Shown piece after piece: positions 1-8,329 of a stretch of 40,610 nucleotides of DNA. The stretch covers positions 1 to 40,610 of the forward strand of contig JBJSXF010000154.1 of the NCBI GenBank assembly GCA_046086225.1, read 5' to 3'. The position numbers and the translations under genes are program-made. The notes under the pieces were generated by a model. It saw only the letters and a list, made by a program, of their open reading frames with translations. It ran no database searches and was not told the origin of the DNA. This DNA comes from JBJSXF01 sp046086225 (GTDB taxonomy: Bacteria > Actinomycetota > Acidimicrobiia > IMCC26256 > PALSA-610). Position 1 is the stretch's first letter. Each line of letters opens with the position of its first letter.

Positions 1-1693
1 GCCGTTGGAGCAGGCCGATGCCTTCGGCGGCTTCCGGTCGGCGTTCCTCTACATCGCCAACTGGCACTTCATCCGGCAGTCGACCGACTACTTCGCCGCC
101 GACGTCAACCGCAATCCGGTACTGCACTTCTGGTCGCTGGCGGTCGAAGAGCAGTTCTACCTGGTGTGGCCGTTGCTGCTCGGGGGGTTCTTCGCGGTCA
201 CTGCCCGCACGGGTCGGTATCGGTGGTGGATCCGGCGCGGGGCCGTGCTGGCCGCAGCGTCGGGTTCGGCCGCGGCCGCATTCGTGATCGGTGGCCACAA
301 CCTCTCGCGGGCTTACTACGGCACCGATACCCGCGCCTACGAGCTGCTGGCCGGAGCGGCGCTCGCGCTGACCCCGCAGCTGTCACGCCTCGGACCACGC
401 CTGCGCCGAGCGGCCCCGCTCGTCGCGGTGGCGGCCCTCCTGGTGGTTCTCGGCCTGGCCACCTCGGCGGTCACCGTGAGCCCGATCACCCGTGGGCTCA
501 TCGTCACCATCGCGACGGCGGTGCTCATCGTCGCCCTGGAGAATTCCTCGGGGGGACCGGTGCGGGCCCTGCTCGCGTCGGGGCCGATGGTCGCGCTCGG
601 CCTGGTGTCGTACGGGATGTACCTCTGGCATTGGCCGATCATCGTCATCGCCACCGAGGACCACACGATCGCGCCGCTTCCGCTCTTCGCGCTCGCCCTG
701 GTCGGCTCGATCGTTCTGGCGACGGCGAGCTACCTGCTCCTCGAACAGCCGGTGCGCCGGGTCCGGTTCCTCGACCGCCACCGCGCGCCGACGATCGTGG
801 TCGGTTTCGCGTCGAGCATCCTCATCGGAGTGTTCGTCCTGCCCTCCGTGCTCGACGGGGGTCGGACGGTCGTGGGCCCCGACGGGAAGCCACTCGATTG
901 GCGGGCCGCCCGATCCGACATCCCGCGGATCGTCGAGTGTCGGGACCGCCCCGTCGCGGAGTGCGTGATCGTGAGGGGGAACGGACCGCGTGTCCTCCTC
1001 ATGGGCGACAGCATCGCCCGGATGTGGATCCCGGCCCTCACCGACATCGCCCGCCGGCGGGACTGGACGCTCGCGGTTGCGGCCCAGGCCGCGTGTCCGT
1101 GGCAGCACGGGCTGCGTCAGGAGGACATGGACGTCGGGGGCGGTTCGTGCGTGGCGACGCGCGATGACTGGTACCGGCGGGTCATCCCGACCTTCGATCC
1201 CGACTACATCGTGGTGAGCCAGCGCGGCCTCGACGATCCGATGCGGCCCAAGGCGATCGGGCCGCTGGGGGGTGACCTCGTCCCGGTCACGAGCGACGGA
1301 TTCCTCCCGATACTCGAGCGGGCCAATGCCGACAGCCTGGATGAGCTCTCGGCGGCGGGCCGGAGGATCATCTTCCTCGAGCCGATCCCGACCGCGCGGC
1401 TCGGTGACGATCCGCTCAATTGCCTCGTCGGGTCGGGTCGTCCCGACGAATGCCGGTTCCCGGTGACGGCGGAGCCGCTCGGGTTCGAGCGGCAGCTGCG
1501 CGCCGTGGCCGAGCGGGATCCGACAGTCGTCTCCGTCGACGTCGACCGGCTCGTCTGCCCGGAGAAACCGGAGTGCCCCGTGCTCGTGGACGGGACAATC
1601 GTGTGGCGGGACGGCGTCCACATCACCGGCGGATTCGCCCGCCACCTGGGTCTGCGGCTGGAGGCCGCGCTGGCCGGCGCGATCGGCGGCTGA
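1..1693 (+). CDS. Acyltransferase-3 / SGNH O-acyltransferase (5'-truncated by window)
   Basis: This is a membrane acyltransferase of the OafA/acyltransferase-3 type. The family moves acyl (often acetyl) groups onto cell-surface carbohydrates. The frame is open to the left edge, so the true start lies outside; residues here are counted from the TTG at position 5. The family hallmark FWSLAVEEQFYLVWP is at residues 42-56, followed by several hydrophobic membrane segments up to about residue 280. The C-terminal third is a secreted SGNH-hydrolase-like domain with a GDS nucleophile motif (G334-D335-S336) and a DGVH motif (D536, H539) that completes the usual Ser-Asp-His set. The catalytic His of the membrane domain would be in the missing part. 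The gene ends 30 bases from the convergent carotenoid oxygenase. The family is clear; the acceptor is unknown. Confidence 0.9.
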   Translation, partial: PLEQADAFGGFRSAFLYIANWHFIRQSTDYFAADVNRNPVLHFWSLAVEEQFYLVWPLLLGGFFAVTARTGRYRWWIRRGAVLAAASGSAAAAFVIGGHNLSRAYYGTDTRAYELLAGAALALTPQLSRLGPRLRRAAPLVAVAALLVVLGLATSAVTVSPITRGLIVTIATAVLIVALENSSGGPVRALLASGPMVALGLVSYGMYLWHWPIIVIATEDHTIAPLPLFALALVGSIVLATASYLLLEQPVRRVRFLDRHRAPTIVVGFASSILIGVFVLPSVLDGGRTVVGPDGKPLDWRAARSDIPRIVECRDRPVAECVIVRGNGPRVLLMGDSIARMWIPALTDIARRRDWTLAVAAQAACPWQHGLRQEDMDVGGGSCVATRDDWYRRVIPTFDPDYIVVSQRGLDDPMRPKAIGPLGGDLVPVTSDGFLPILERANADSLDELSAAGRRIIFLEPIPTARLGDDPLNCLVGSGRPDECRFPVTAEPLGFERQLRAVAERDPTVVSVDVDRLVCPEKPECPVLVDGTIVWRDGVHITGGFARHLGLRLEAALAGAIGG

Positions 1694-1702
1694 TTCCGAC
1701 CG

Positions 1703-1717
1703 GGGCCGATTCGGCCC
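1703..1717. terminator. Inverted repeat between convergent genes
   Basis: GGGCCGA-T-TCGGCCC forms perfect 7-base arms in the 30-base gap between the convergent acyltransferase and oxygenase stops. In RNA the innermost pairs would open into a small loop. No T-tract follows on either strand. Location suggests a bidirectional terminator or 3'-end stabiliser. Confidence 0.4.
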
Positions 1718-1723
1718 GCCCGA

Positions 1724-3145
1724 TCAGGCGTCGGCGAACCAGTTGGCGTGGAAGCCGAACGGCATCCGCTGGGGCACCGACACCCGGGCGATCGGTCCGG
1801 CCGCGAGATCCCGGGCGTCGATGACGACCACCTCGCTGCTCCGGTCGCGTTCGTCGAACACCGTGCACAGCAGCCAGCCGTCGTCCTCGGCCGTGCCCTC
1901 GGGGTCGGGGGCGAACACGGCCTCGCCGACCCCGCAGTGCTCGCCCGCGTGCCAGAGGGATCGCTCGCCGGTGGTGTCGTCGTACTTCACGACGGTGTCG
2001 AAGTCGCCGATGAGGTCGTTGGCGCCGAGGAACGCGCTCATGTAGCGGTAGCGCGACGGCCGACCGGTACGCCGGTCGTCGAATCGGCAGAAGTCACCGC
2101 CGAGGTCGTCGGTCTCGCGCCAGGCGGCGGATCCACGGGCGAGATCGACCCGGAACTCACCGGGCCGACCGGCCGTGGCGTCGGCCGAGCTGTCGGCGAG
2201 GTCACCGCCGTCCATGCCGAAGTCGGCGTGGCGGAGCACGCTGCCCGAGAAGACGATCTCGTCGCCGTCCTCCCACGCGTTCCAGAAGTGCTGGACGTGT
2301 CCGGTCTCGACCTCGAACCAGCGCACGTCGGTGCCGGTGCCGAATCGGGGCAGTACGCCGACCCGGGTGCCGAGCTCGGGTTGCCAGCGCATCATGTCGC
2401 CGCCGTCGCCCGAGAGGTTGAAGCGGGCCGGGGAGTCGAGCAGGATCGAGTAGCGCTCGGTGACCACGAAGTCGTGCATCATCACCGGCACGGCCAGATC
2501 GATCTCGGTGCTGTGCACGAGCGCACCGTTCGCGTCGACTACGTGGTACCGGAGGTAGGGCGGGAACGGCGCGTAGGCGAAGAACACCATCTCGCCGGTG
2601 ACGGGATCGAGGCGGGGGTGCGCGGTCATGCCACCGGCGAGCCGACCGCCGAAGTCGTAGACGCCGACGGTGCCGAGATCGGGGGTGACCTCCGTGGGCG
2701 GCCCACCTTCCCACAGCGCGAGCATCCGGCCCGCGTGGCGGACGATGTGCGTGTTGGCCGGGTTCTTGAGGGGTCCGGCGTCGCCGATGAGGGCCGGGTC
2801 GGGGAACTCCAGCAGTTCGGCCAGGCCGTGGTAAAGACCGCGGCCGTTGCGGATCTCGGCGTCGAGCGCCGCGCTGCGGATCCAGCGGTTGCGGTAGGTG
2901 GGCGCGCCCTCGCCGAAGCGCACCCGGTGGAGCATGCCGTCGCCGTCGAACATGTGGTACTTGCCGAGCGGCTCGAACATCGGGTTGGGCCCGTTGCGCA
3001 CGAACGAGCCCCGGAGTCCGGCCGGGAGCTCGCCGGTCACGGCGCACACCGCGTCGAGCTCACGGTCGACCGGGAAGAGGTTGCCCCGCAGGAAGGGCTG
3101 GTCGGCGGCGTTGGTGACAGAGCCGGTGAGCTCGGTGGCGGTCAT
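1724..3145 (-). CDS. Carotenoid oxygenase family protein (CCO1)
   Basis: Non-heme Fe(II) dioxygenase of the carotenoid cleavage / RPE65 / lignostilbene dioxygenase family, which splits a C=C bond in carotenoids, apocarotenoids or stilbenes. Length is 473 aa, normal for the short bacterial members. All four iron-binding histidines are visible: H176 (HPRLDP), H224 (MHDF), H286 (HFWNAW) and H466 (GFHANW). The start is the ATG at 3145, preceded by a GAGGAG-like ribosome site that overlaps the stop of the upstream gene; the reading frame stays open far upstream, but that part is antisense-like noise over CCO2. It lies 8 bases behind CCO2, is closely similar to it, and is surely co-transcribed. There is no signal peptide. 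The substrate cannot be told from sequence. Confidence 0.93.
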   Translation of the reverse strand: MTATELTGSVTNAADQPFLRGNLFPVDRELDAVCAVTGELPAGLRGSFVRNGPNPMFEPLGKYHMFDGDGMLHRVRFGEGAPTYRNRWIRSAALDAEIRNGRGLYHGLAELLEFPDPALIGDAGPLKNPANTHIVRHAGRMLALWEGGPPTEVTPDLGTVGVYDFGGRLAGGMTAHPRLDPVTGEMVFFAYAPFPPYLRYHVVDANGALVHSTEIDLAVPVMMHDFVVTERYSILLDSPARFNLSGDGGDMMRWQPELGTRVGVLPRFGTGTDVRWFEVETGHVQHFWNAWEDGDEIVFSGSVLRHADFGMDGGDLADSSADATAGRPGEFRVDLARGSAAWRETDDLGGDFCRFDDRRTGRPSRYRYMSAFLGANDLIGDFDTVVKYDDTTGERSLWHAGEHCGVGEAVFAPDPEGTAEDDGWLLCTVFDERDRSSEVVVIDARDLAAGPIARVSVPQRMPFGFHANWFADA

Positions 3146-3153
3146 GGTGCTCC

Positions 3154-4563
3154 TCAGTGGGTGGTGCTGCCCGCCGGCAGCCAGTTGCCGTGGAAGCCGG
3201 CGGGGACGAAGCGGGGGAGCGCCACCCGGGCGACCTCGGACAGGTCGCGGGCGTCGAGCACTACGAACGCGCTGGTCATCGTGGGCAGGTCGGTCACGAA
3301 GTTGAGGAGCCAACCGTCGTCCTCGGCCCGGCCGTTCGGGTCGGCGGCGAACACGGCCTCCCCGGCGACGGTCCCTGCTCCGTAGGAGTGGGTGACGGCC
3401 GTACCGCCGGCTCCGTCGACTTTGGTGACCGAGTCGAAGGCGCCGCCGTCTGGTCGCCCCGACGAGAAGCTCGCGTAGTAGCCGTAGCGGTGGGGCCGGC
3501 CCTCGAGCGCGGCCGGCACCCGCGGGAAGTCGCCGGGCAGCTCGGCGACCTGCGTGCAGGAGGCTGTGCCCGAGTCGGGATCGACCGTGAAGCGGTGCAG
3601 CCAGGAGTCGGCGTCGGCGGTGCCGCCCTCGGCTTCGAGCCCGATGTCCATGCGCGGGAGGCGGCAGGCGTCGATCACGACTCCGCCGTCGGCGGTGTCG
3701 AACGCGTTCATGAAGTGGAACACGTAGCAGGGATCGACCTCGTACCAGCGCACCGATGCGGTGTCGCCGTCGCGGGGCAGCACGCCGATCCGGGTGCCGT
3801 TGTCGGGCTGCCAGGTGAGCATCGGTCCCCCGCGTGCGAACGACGCGAAGTCGAAGACGGCGGGGGCGTCGAGGAAGACGAGGTGTCGTTCGGTGACCGC
3901 GAAGTCGTGCATCATCACCGGGGCCGGCAGGTCGATGTCGACCGTGTGCCGGAAGGTGCCGTCGGGTCCGATGACGTAAGCCCGCAGGTACGGCGGGACG
4001 GCGGAGTAGCCGAACGCGAGCATCTCGCCGGTCACCGGGTCGAGCTTCGGGTGTGCAGTGAACGGCCCGGGCAGCGCGCCGCCGAAATCGTGAATGCCGA
4101 TCGTGGCGAGCTCGGGGGTCACCTCGGTCGGCGGTCCGGCCTCCCAGAGGGCGAGGATCCGGCCGGCGTGGCGGATGACGTTGGTGTTGGCGACGTTCTT
4201 CATCAGCGGCCCGCCGCCGGTCTCCTCGCGAGTGGGGAACTCGCCGTTCGCCATGCCGCCGTAGATCGCCCGACCGGCGCGTTCCTCGACCGCGAGGCCC
4301 TCGGTGCGCACCCAGCGGTTGCGGTAGGCCGCGCCGCCCGCGCCGTCGAGGGTGAGGCCGTGGAGCATGCCGTCGCCGTCGAAGATGTGGTAGCGGCCCT
4401 TCGGCGCGAACCTCGGGTTCGGGCCGTTGCGCAGGTAGGTGCCGACGAGCGCGGCGGGGATCTCGCCGGTGACCTCGAGGCCGACGTCGTTCCGCTCGTC
4501 GGTGACGGGGGTGTAGACGCCCGAGAGGTACGGGTCCTTGCGTGCATCGGCGACGGCGGTCAT
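3154..4563 (-). CDS. Carotenoid oxygenase family protein (CCO2)
   Basis: Second member of the carotenoid cleavage / lignostilbene dioxygenase family, 469 aa, cytoplasmic. Iron ligands are H171 (HPKLDP), H219 (MHDFAVTE), H283 (HFMNAF) and H458 (GFHGNW). N-terminal family motifs LRNGPNPRF and the DGDGMLHG segment are present. The ATG at 4563 follows AAGGGG at a good distance. It is the first gene of a two-gene leftward unit with CCO1, and is divergent from the TetR gene across only 48 bases that hold a candidate operator. CCO1 and CCO2 share most motifs and spacing, which points to an old tandem duplication. The pair may act on two ends or two forms of one substrate (inference). Confidence 0.93.
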   Translation of the reverse strand: MTAVADARKDPYLSGVYTPVTDERNDVGLEVTGEIPAALVGTYLRNGPNPRFAPKGRYHIFDGDGMLHGLTLDGAGGAAYRNRWVRTEGLAVEERAGRAIYGGMANGEFPTREETGGGPLMKNVANTNVIRHAGRILALWEAGPPTEVTPELATIGIHDFGGALPGPFTAHPKLDPVTGEMLAFGYSAVPPYLRAYVIGPDGTFRHTVDIDLPAPVMMHDFAVTERHLVFLDAPAVFDFASFARGGPMLTWQPDNGTRIGVLPRDGDTASVRWYEVDPCYVFHFMNAFDTADGGVVIDACRLPRMDIGLEAEGGTADADSWLHRFTVDPDSGTASCTQVAELPGDFPRVPAALEGRPHRYGYYASFSSGRPDGGAFDSVTKVDGAGGTAVTHSYGAGTVAGEAVFAADPNGRAEDDGWLLNFVTDLPTMTSAFVVLDARDLSEVARVALPRFVPAGFHGNWLPAGSTTH

Positions 4564-4581
4564 GACGCCCCTTCTGGTTCG

Positions 4582-4596
4582 GTGAACGCTGTTTAC
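4582..4596. promoter_or_regulatory. Candidate TetR operator between CCO2 and tetR
   Basis: GTGAAC-GCT-GTTTAC is a 15-base inverted repeat with 5 of 6 matching arm positions, in the 48-base divergent gap. It lies just upstream of the probable -10 of the tetR gene and within the 5' region of CCO2, so a bound repressor could control both directions. TetR-family proteins usually bind such short palindromes next to their own gene. Confidence 0.5.
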
Positions 4597-4598
4597 CG

Positions 4599-4604
4599 TA
4601 CAGT
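4599..4604 (+). promoter_or_regulatory. -10 element TACAGT for leaderless tetR
   Basis: TACAGT fits the actinobacterial -10 pattern TANNNT and ends 7 bases before the GTG start at 4612, the spacing expected when transcription starts at the start codon. There is no ribosome-binding site before this GTG. Confidence 0.5.
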
Positions 4605-4611
4605 CCGGCCC

Positions 4612-5214
4612 GTGGCAATCGAGCGCGACCACCTCACCCGGGCGGCCATCGTCACCGCGGCCCACGATCTCGTGGTCGCCGACGGGCTCGAGGGGATGTC
4701 GCTCCGGCGGGTCGCCGCGGTCCTCGGGGTCACCGCGCCGGCCCTCTACGCCTACGTCGACGACAAACACGACCTGCTCGAGGCGGTGGCGACCCGCGAG
4801 TTCGAACGGCTCATCGACCGACTCGAGGCGATCGAGGCGACCGATCCGTTGGAGCGGGTGCGGGGCTTCGCCCGGGCCTACATCGAGCACGCCCGCTCGG
4901 AACCGGCCCTCTTCCAGGTGCTCTTCCTCTTCCGTCCGCAGTGGTCGCCCGCGGCGCCGATGGACGAGCACTCGGCCGCGACCCGGGCCTTCGTGTTCGC
5001 GGCGACGACGGTCGAGGCCGCCATGCGATCCGGCGCGTTGCGCCCCGATGATCCGGTGAAGGTGTCGATCGCGCTCTGGGCGGCCGTGCACGGGGCGGCC
5101 ACGGTCACCCTCGCCGGGCTCGACCTGGGCGAGGACTATGAGGGCGCGATCATCGACACCGTCATCGACAACCTGGTGCGGGGGCTGGCCGCCCCGGCTC
5201 CCGAGGCCCTCTGA
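4612..5214 (+). CDS. TetR/AcrR family transcriptional regulator
   Basis: DNA-binding repressor of the TetR family, 200 aa, the usual family length. The N-terminal helix-turn-helix spans about residues 31-50 (LRRVAAVLGVTAPALYAYVD), with the typical LYAYVDDKHDLL continuation. The rest is an alpha-helical ligand-binding and dimer domain with a conserved RGFARAYIEHARSEPALF segment. The GTG at 4612 starts the protein and is probably leaderless. It is divergent from the CCO2-CCO1 pair and sits 19 bases before a third oxygenase gene and the ABC transporter genes. The likely regulon is therefore the oxygenases and transporter on both sides; the ligand may be their substrate or product (inference). 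Confidence 0.92.
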   Translation: MAIERDHLTRAAIVTAAHDLVVADGLEGMSLRRVAAVLGVTAPALYAYVDDKHDLLEAVATREFERLIDRLEAIEATDPLERVRGFARAYIEHARSEPALFQVLFLFRPQWSPAAPMDEHSAATRAFVFAATTVEAAMRSGALRPDDPVKVSIALWAAVHGAATVTLAGLDLGEDYEGAIIDTVIDNLVRGLAAPAPEAL

Positions 5215-5233
5215 CCGACCGCGAGGAGATGCC

Positions 5234-6952
5234 GTGCCGCTGCCCCGTTCCGTGCTGGCTCCGATCGAGCCCGTCGACCGCGACCTGCGGGTCACGGCCG
5301 GTGCGATGCCCGCGGGCATCGGCGGCGAGATCTTCATCAGCGCGCCCCACGCCACGACCGTGGGCCCGCCCCACGCCTTCTTCGGGGCGGGGATGTCGTA
5401 CCGGTTGTCGCTCGCGCCCGGCACTCACGGCGCCGAGCCCGGAACCTTCGCTTGGCGCCAGGCTTGGATCGACTCGCCGAGCGCGCGCCTCCAGCACAAG
5501 CGGCCCGACGTCTTCACCCGCACGATGCTCGGCGTGCAGTCGCCGTTCGGACTCGTCAACGCGGCGAACACCGCGCCCCTGCCCTGGGGCGACCGCCTGT
5601 TCATGACCTGGGACGTCGGGCGGCCGGTCGAGATCGATCCCGTCTCGCTGCGCTACCTCGGCGAGGTGGGCCGGGCCGACGAATGGCAGGTGTTCGACCT
5701 GATGCCCGGGCCCGTGCTGCCCATGATCACGAGCACGGCCCATCCGGTGGTCGACCCCGAGCGCGGATGCCTGTGGACGGTCAACACGTACCTCGGGCAG
5801 CTCTGGATCGTGCGGTGGGACGGCGAGGGTCCGGTGCGCCGGTGGCCGGTCGCGGGCGCGTTCGTCCCGCAGTCGGTGCACACGATCACCCAGACCCGCG
5901 AGTGGATCATCGTCGGTGACTGCGCGTTCAAGGCCGAGGCCTCGGTGATGTTCGGTGGCGAGCGCACGGAGCCCGCCAACCCCGACGAGCCGATCTACTT
6001 GATCCGTAAGGCGGATCTCGACGGCACTGCGCCCGGCACCGAGGTGACGTGCCGCACTTACACCCTCGCCCCCGAGATGAACCACTACTACGCGTGCTAC
6101 GACGATTCCGACGGCGTCGTCGTGATGTTCGAGCACACCGAGAACGCCGACATCGCCATGGCCGTGCGCGCCGGCGACATCGACGCGTGGGGGCGGCCGG
6201 TCGATCCCGCCCTCGCCGGTCTCTACGGATTCCCGATGAGCCCGACGAGAACCTCGCTGCACCGGTTCGATCCCGAATCGGGCGAGCAGCGCGAGCTGGC
6301 GGTCTACTGCGAGCCCGCCGGTCACTGGTCCCGGCAGCTCAGCGCGTTCGACTGGTCGGCCGAGGGGTGGGCGGCGCCCGAGGCGGTCCACACCGTGCAC
6401 CACGGCTTCCGGCCCGAGGCCGTCGTGCAACGAATGCTCGACCTCTACCGGGACCGGGTCGACCGCACGCTCCTGCCCACCGAGGAGACCGCATCCTCGA
6501 TCGTGACCCTCGCGTGGGACGGCCTCGCCCCGATCTCCGATTACGTCTTCCCCGCCATCGACGACCTGCCGTCGTCGCCGATCTTCGTGCCCGTCGCTCC
6601 GGGTGCCGACGGGCGCAGCGCCCACGGGGGCGAGCGGGCCGGCGGCCTTCACGGCTGGGTGGTGGTGCCGGTGATGAGCGACCACGGCTTCCGGGTCGAG
6701 ATCTTCTCGGCGGCCGACGTGGGTGCGGGTCCGGTGTGCACCCTCACCGCCCCCGATCACACCGTGCCGTTCATCCTGCACTCGGCGTGGGCGCCCCGGG
6801 CCGCGGCCGCCCCGGCCGTCGAGCGCACGCGCTTCGCCGACGATCTGGCCCGGGTCGACGAGCTGCCCGAGGACCTCGCCGCCGCGGCCCGAGCGGTCGC
6901 CCGCGAGCTCGACGAGGGTGTGCCGATGGTGTCGCCCGCGAGCGGGTCCTGA
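5234..6952 (+). CDS. Carotenoid oxygenase family protein, longer form (CCO3)
   Basis: Third carotenoid-cleavage-family protein in this block, 572 aa, about 100 residues longer than CCO1 and CCO2 and clearly divergent from them. The four iron-site histidines can still be placed: H170 (AHPVVDP), H216 (SVHTIT), H284 (MNHYYACY) and H516 (ILHSAW). The GTG at 5234 was chosen because GAGGAG ends 5 bases before it and it follows the tetR stop by 19 bases; an upstream open start would overlap tetR. The extra length lies mainly in the second half, including a Gly-rich loop near residue 470. It is probably in one transcript with tetR and the downstream lipoprotein gene (44-base gap). Substrate unknown. 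Confidence 0.85.
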   Translation: MPLPRSVLAPIEPVDRDLRVTAGAMPAGIGGEIFISAPHATTVGPPHAFFGAGMSYRLSLAPGTHGAEPGTFAWRQAWIDSPSARLQHKRPDVFTRTMLGVQSPFGLVNAANTAPLPWGDRLFMTWDVGRPVEIDPVSLRYLGEVGRADEWQVFDLMPGPVLPMITSTAHPVVDPERGCLWTVNTYLGQLWIVRWDGEGPVRRWPVAGAFVPQSVHTITQTREWIIVGDCAFKAEASVMFGGERTEPANPDEPIYLIRKADLDGTAPGTEVTCRTYTLAPEMNHYYACYDDSDGVVVMFEHTENADIAMAVRAGDIDAWGRPVDPALAGLYGFPMSPTRTSLHRFDPESGEQRELAVYCEPAGHWSRQLSAFDWSAEGWAAPEAVHTVHHGFRPEAVVQRMLDLYRDRVDRTLLPTEETASSIVTLAWDGLAPISDYVFPAIDDLPSSPIFVPVAPGADGRSAHGGERAGGLHGWVVVPVMSDHGFRVEIFSAADVGAGPVCTLTAPDHTVPFILHSAWAPRAAAAPAVERTRFADDLARVDELPEDLAAAARAVARELDEGVPMVSPASGS

Positions 6953-6959
6953 CCGCCGC

Positions 6960-6983
6960 TAACGTCCGTTCGTTCGCACGAAC
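6960..6983 (+). promoter_or_regulatory. Possible internal promoter and small hairpin before Liv genes
   Basis: TAACGT (6960-6965) matches TANNNT and is followed by the perfect short inverted repeat GTTCG-CA-CGAAC (6972-6983), just before the G-rich ribosome site of the binding-protein gene. It could be a local promoter or an mRNA structure that tunes expression of the binding protein. The motif is short, so this is weak. Confidence 0.25.
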
Positions 6984-6996
6984 CGGGGGGTCAACC

Positions 6997-8307
6997 GTGC
7001 GCATCCGCAAATTCGTGGCTTCGGCCGCCATCGGTGTCTTGGGCATCGCCGTCACGGCGTGCAGCGAGCCGACCCGGTCGGGGTCGAACGGCGGGTCCTC
7101 GACCACGGCCGCAGCGGGCGTCGACTGCGTCGAGACCAAGCCGGTGGTCGAGTGCGCGCCCGAGGGATCGATGCTCGCGCCCTACCTGCCCGACCAGCCG
7201 GAGCGGGCGACCGAGTCACCGATCCGGATCGGGACGATCAACCAGGACACCGGCGCGGCCGGCGCGTTCCCGCTGCTCACCACGGCCGACAAGGTGGCGA
7301 TCGACTTCATCAACACCGAGCTGGGCGGCATCGAGGGCCACCCGATCGAGCTCCTCACCTGCAACACCAACTTCAACCCCGACCTCTCGCAGAGCTGCGC
7401 CCAGGAGATGGTGACGGCGAAAGTGCCGGTGGTCGTCGGCGGCATCGACATCTGGGGCACCGGGATCACCACCCTGGAGAAGAACGGGATCCCGTACGTC
7501 GGAGGCATTCCCGTGAGCTTCGAGGCCGCTCGCTCCCCGATCAGCTTCCAGTTCAGCGGCGGCACCTGGGGCGCGGTGCTCGGGATGGGCCAGTACGCAA
7601 TGGAGGAGCTCGGGGCGAAGAAGATCGCGATCATCTACGGCGACTTCGGGCCGATCACCGACTCGGCCCGCCTCGGGAAGGAAGCGCTCGAGCGCCAGGG
7701 GGCGACGGTCACCCTCGTGGCGACCGCGCCGGTCAACCCCGACATGGTGACAGCCCTCAACGAGGCGGCGGCCGCCGAGCCCGACGCCGTCATCGCCCTC
7801 ACGGCCGACAGTGGCTGCAAGCCCGTCATGCTCACGGCGAAGCAGATCGGGCTCGAGGCGCCGCTCTTCCTCACCGGCGCGTGCATCGCTCCGAAGATCG
7901 TCGAGTCGGTCGGCGACGCGGCCAAGGGCCGGATCTTCAACGTCGAGGCGGTGCTCGAGCCCGGCGATCCCGACAACGAGCTCTATCGCCAGATCGCGAC
8001 CCGGTACGGGGCGAAGTACGACTACCCGGTGCAGAGCGAGGGCACCGTTTCGTTCCGGTCGGTGATCAACCTCTACGTGGCGCTCCGCGAGATCGGCTAC
8101 GACAACATCACCCCGCAGGCGATCCTGGCCAAGTTCCGGGCCGCGAAGGATGCCCCGAGCTTCTTCGGACACCCGTACACGTGCAACGGCGAGGCGCTGC
8201 CGGGCTACCCCGCGCTGTGCGCTCCGCAGCAGACCCTCGGGCGGCTCGTCGACGGCCAGATCGAGGCCGTCTCGGGCTGGATCGACGTCGGTTCGCTCCT
8301 GAAGTGA
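6997..8307 (+). CDS. ABC transporter substrate-binding lipoprotein, LivJ/LivK type
   Basis: Extracytoplasmic solute-binding protein of the type I periplasmic-binding fold used by branched-chain amino acid/amide and aromatic-compound ABC importers. Length is 436 aa. An N-terminal lipoprotein signal ends in the lipobox V-T-A-C with lipidated C22, so it should be anchored outside the membrane. A Ser/Thr/Gly linker follows, then the family core beginning PIRIGTINQDTG. The GTG start at 6997 follows GGGGGG by 6 bases. It is followed at once by the fused permease and two ATPases. As it follows CCO3 closely, the ligand may be a compound of the oxygenase pathway rather than leucine (inference). Several cysteine pairs in the mature part may form disulfides. 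Confidence 0.93.
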   Translation: MRIRKFVASAAIGVLGIAVTACSEPTRSGSNGGSSTTAAAGVDCVETKPVVECAPEGSMLAPYLPDQPERATESPIRIGTINQDTGAAGAFPLLTTADKVAIDFINTELGGIEGHPIELLTCNTNFNPDLSQSCAQEMVTAKVPVVVGGIDIWGTGITTLEKNGIPYVGGIPVSFEAARSPISFQFSGGTWGAVLGMGQYAMEELGAKKIAIIYGDFGPITDSARLGKEALERQGATVTLVATAPVNPDMVTALNEAAAAEPDAVIALTADSGCKPVMLTAKQIGLEAPLFLTGACIAPKIVESVGDAAKGRIFNVEAVLEPGDPDNELYRQIATRYGAKYDYPVQSEGTVSFRSVINLYVALREIGYDNITPQAILAKFRAAKDAPSFFGHPYTCNGEALPGYPALCAPQQTLGRLVDGQIEAVSGWIDVGSLLK

Positions 8308-8329
8308 GCGGGACGGGCGAGGTCGGGTC

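Noticed and set aside
1724..4618. A single 964-residue open frame on the minus strand
   Set aside because: Only its last 473 residues are a real carotenoid oxygenase. The front part is the wrong frame of CCO2, which has its own intact coding frame.
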